DNA of 64,000 bases from Bacillus sp. FJAT-14578 (GTDB lineage Bacteria > Bacillota > Bacilli > Bacillales > Bacillaceae_H): the NCBI RefSeq assembly GCF_000504165.1, contig NZ_AYSE01000004.1:310001-374000 (forward strand), in the 5' to 3' direction. The translations under genes and the position numbers were made by a program. Under the pieces are notes generated by a model, which saw only the letters and a program-made list of their open reading frames with translations, searched no databases and was not told the DNA's origin. Positions 63,509 through 64,000 of this stretch are shown here, piece after piece; the stretch's first letter is position 1, and each line of letters begins with the position of its first letter.

Positions 63509-64000
63509 ATGCCGAAGATTTCTCTTGCAGAAGCTGTGAAATTAAAAAGTGTATTATCTAAACGAATACATGAATTAGAAGACGAAATGGACCGGGTAGC
63601 ATTTGTGGAAATTGAAAAGGGAAGTAAAGTGCCTAAACAAGTCCGAACACTTGCGGATGTTGAACAGGATATAGAAGAGATTCGCAAAGATTTTCGGTTG
63701 CTTGATAGGCTCATGTATCAAGCGAATATTGATAACGAAGTGGTATTTAATGATGAATCCCTGACCATCGTTGAAGCGATAGAGTTGGCGACTCAACTGC
63801 GTGCAAAGGCTCGAAAATATAAGGAATACGGTGCAGCAGCCAAAGAAGACTATCCGTATTCCTATGGTGAAACGGTATCGATCATTAAAGTGGCCATGTT
63901 TGAGCCGGAAGCATACCGTTTAAAAGGATTGGAAATCGAAAGACAAGCCAACAGATTGTCCAATTTAATTAATGCAAAAAACTACTCAATAGAATTAGAT
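63509..64000 (+). CDS. DIP1984-like helical protein, cut by the window edge
   Basis: ATG 63509 with GAAGGAG upstream opens a frame that is still open at the right edge (164 codons). The start ISLAEAVKLKSVLSKRIHEL and later LTIVEAIELATQLRAKARKY form paired helices, as in the DIP1984 (septicolysin-like) family. Hydrophilic, no signal peptide. The C-terminus is unknown. Confidence 0.6.
   Translation, partial: MPKISLAEAVKLKSVLSKRIHELEDEMDRVAFVEIEKGSKVPKQVRTLADVEQDIEEIRKDFRLLDRLMYQANIDNEVVFNDESLTIVEAIELATQLRAKARKYKEYGAAAKEDYPYSYGETVSIIKVAMFEPEAYRLKGLEIERQANRLSNLINAKNYSIELD

Overview
The window looks like a chromosomal stretch of a low-to-moderate GC, spore-former-type Bacillaceae. Supporting signs are strong GGAGG ribosome binding sites, frequent TTG/GTG starts, two T-box leaders, a type B RNase P RNA, a Zur-type box, and orthologues of Bacillus genes (yojN/yojO, yabR, proBA, brnQ, pflBA, glsA, ampS). 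The species cannot be named from sequence reading alone.

Layout. 0-10 kb: a possible structured RNA at the left edge, a Zur-controlled zinc-free L33 gene, copC/copD copper proteins, a MoxR/VWA chaperone pair, a CAP lipoprotein, a serine hydrolase and small proteins. 10-19 kb: an orphan promoter-terminator unit that may be a small RNA, a polar amino acid ABC transporter followed by a four-gene flavin/iron-sulfur dehydrogenase, and a PAS histidine kinase. 19-21.6 kb: proBA behind a proline T-box. 22-25.6 kb: an island of stable RNA genes (lone 5S rRNA, 12 tRNAs, complete rnpB, a small SRP RNA) ending in a tyrosine recombinase. 25.8-31 kb: a c-di-GMP riboswitch ahead of an S-layer-homology protein, glutaminase, small proteins and a broken cold-shock gene. 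31-40.4 kb: pflA/pflB, an isoleucine T-box with brnQ, a YeiH-type transporter divergent from a LysR regulator, and an M29 aminopeptidase. 40.8-42.4 kb: a glycosyltransferase and a ferritin-like protein. 42.6-51.6 kb: a compact [NiFe] hydrogenase operon, hypA-B-F-C-D-E, a cytochrome b5-like protein, small and large subunits, and a maturation protease. 51.7-54 kb: a VCBS-like protein, yabR and a PAP2/haloperoxidase-type protein. 54.3-60.3 kb: a thiazole/oxazole-modified peptide (TOMM) cluster of the heterocycloanthracin/sonorensin type. 60.4-64 kb: small proteins, an acetyltransferase, a chemoreceptor remnant, ppnP and a gene cut by the right edge.

The points most worth following up are these. 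(1) Four promoters across the RNA island and its recombinase share one dyad of fixed geometry (9 bp, 6 bp, 9 bp) overlapping the -35 box, suggesting a common regulator. (2) The island carries rnpB, a 5S gene and a 4.5S-like SRP RNA together with tRNAs and a recombinase. (3) The hydrogenase small subunit has Asn in place of one proximal-cluster Cys, has no Tat signal, and is encoded with a b5-type protein instead of a membrane cytochrome. (4) The TOMM cluster has a 16-Cys core peptide but no obvious transporter or protease. Family assignments rest on recognised motifs and gene order; no database search was run.
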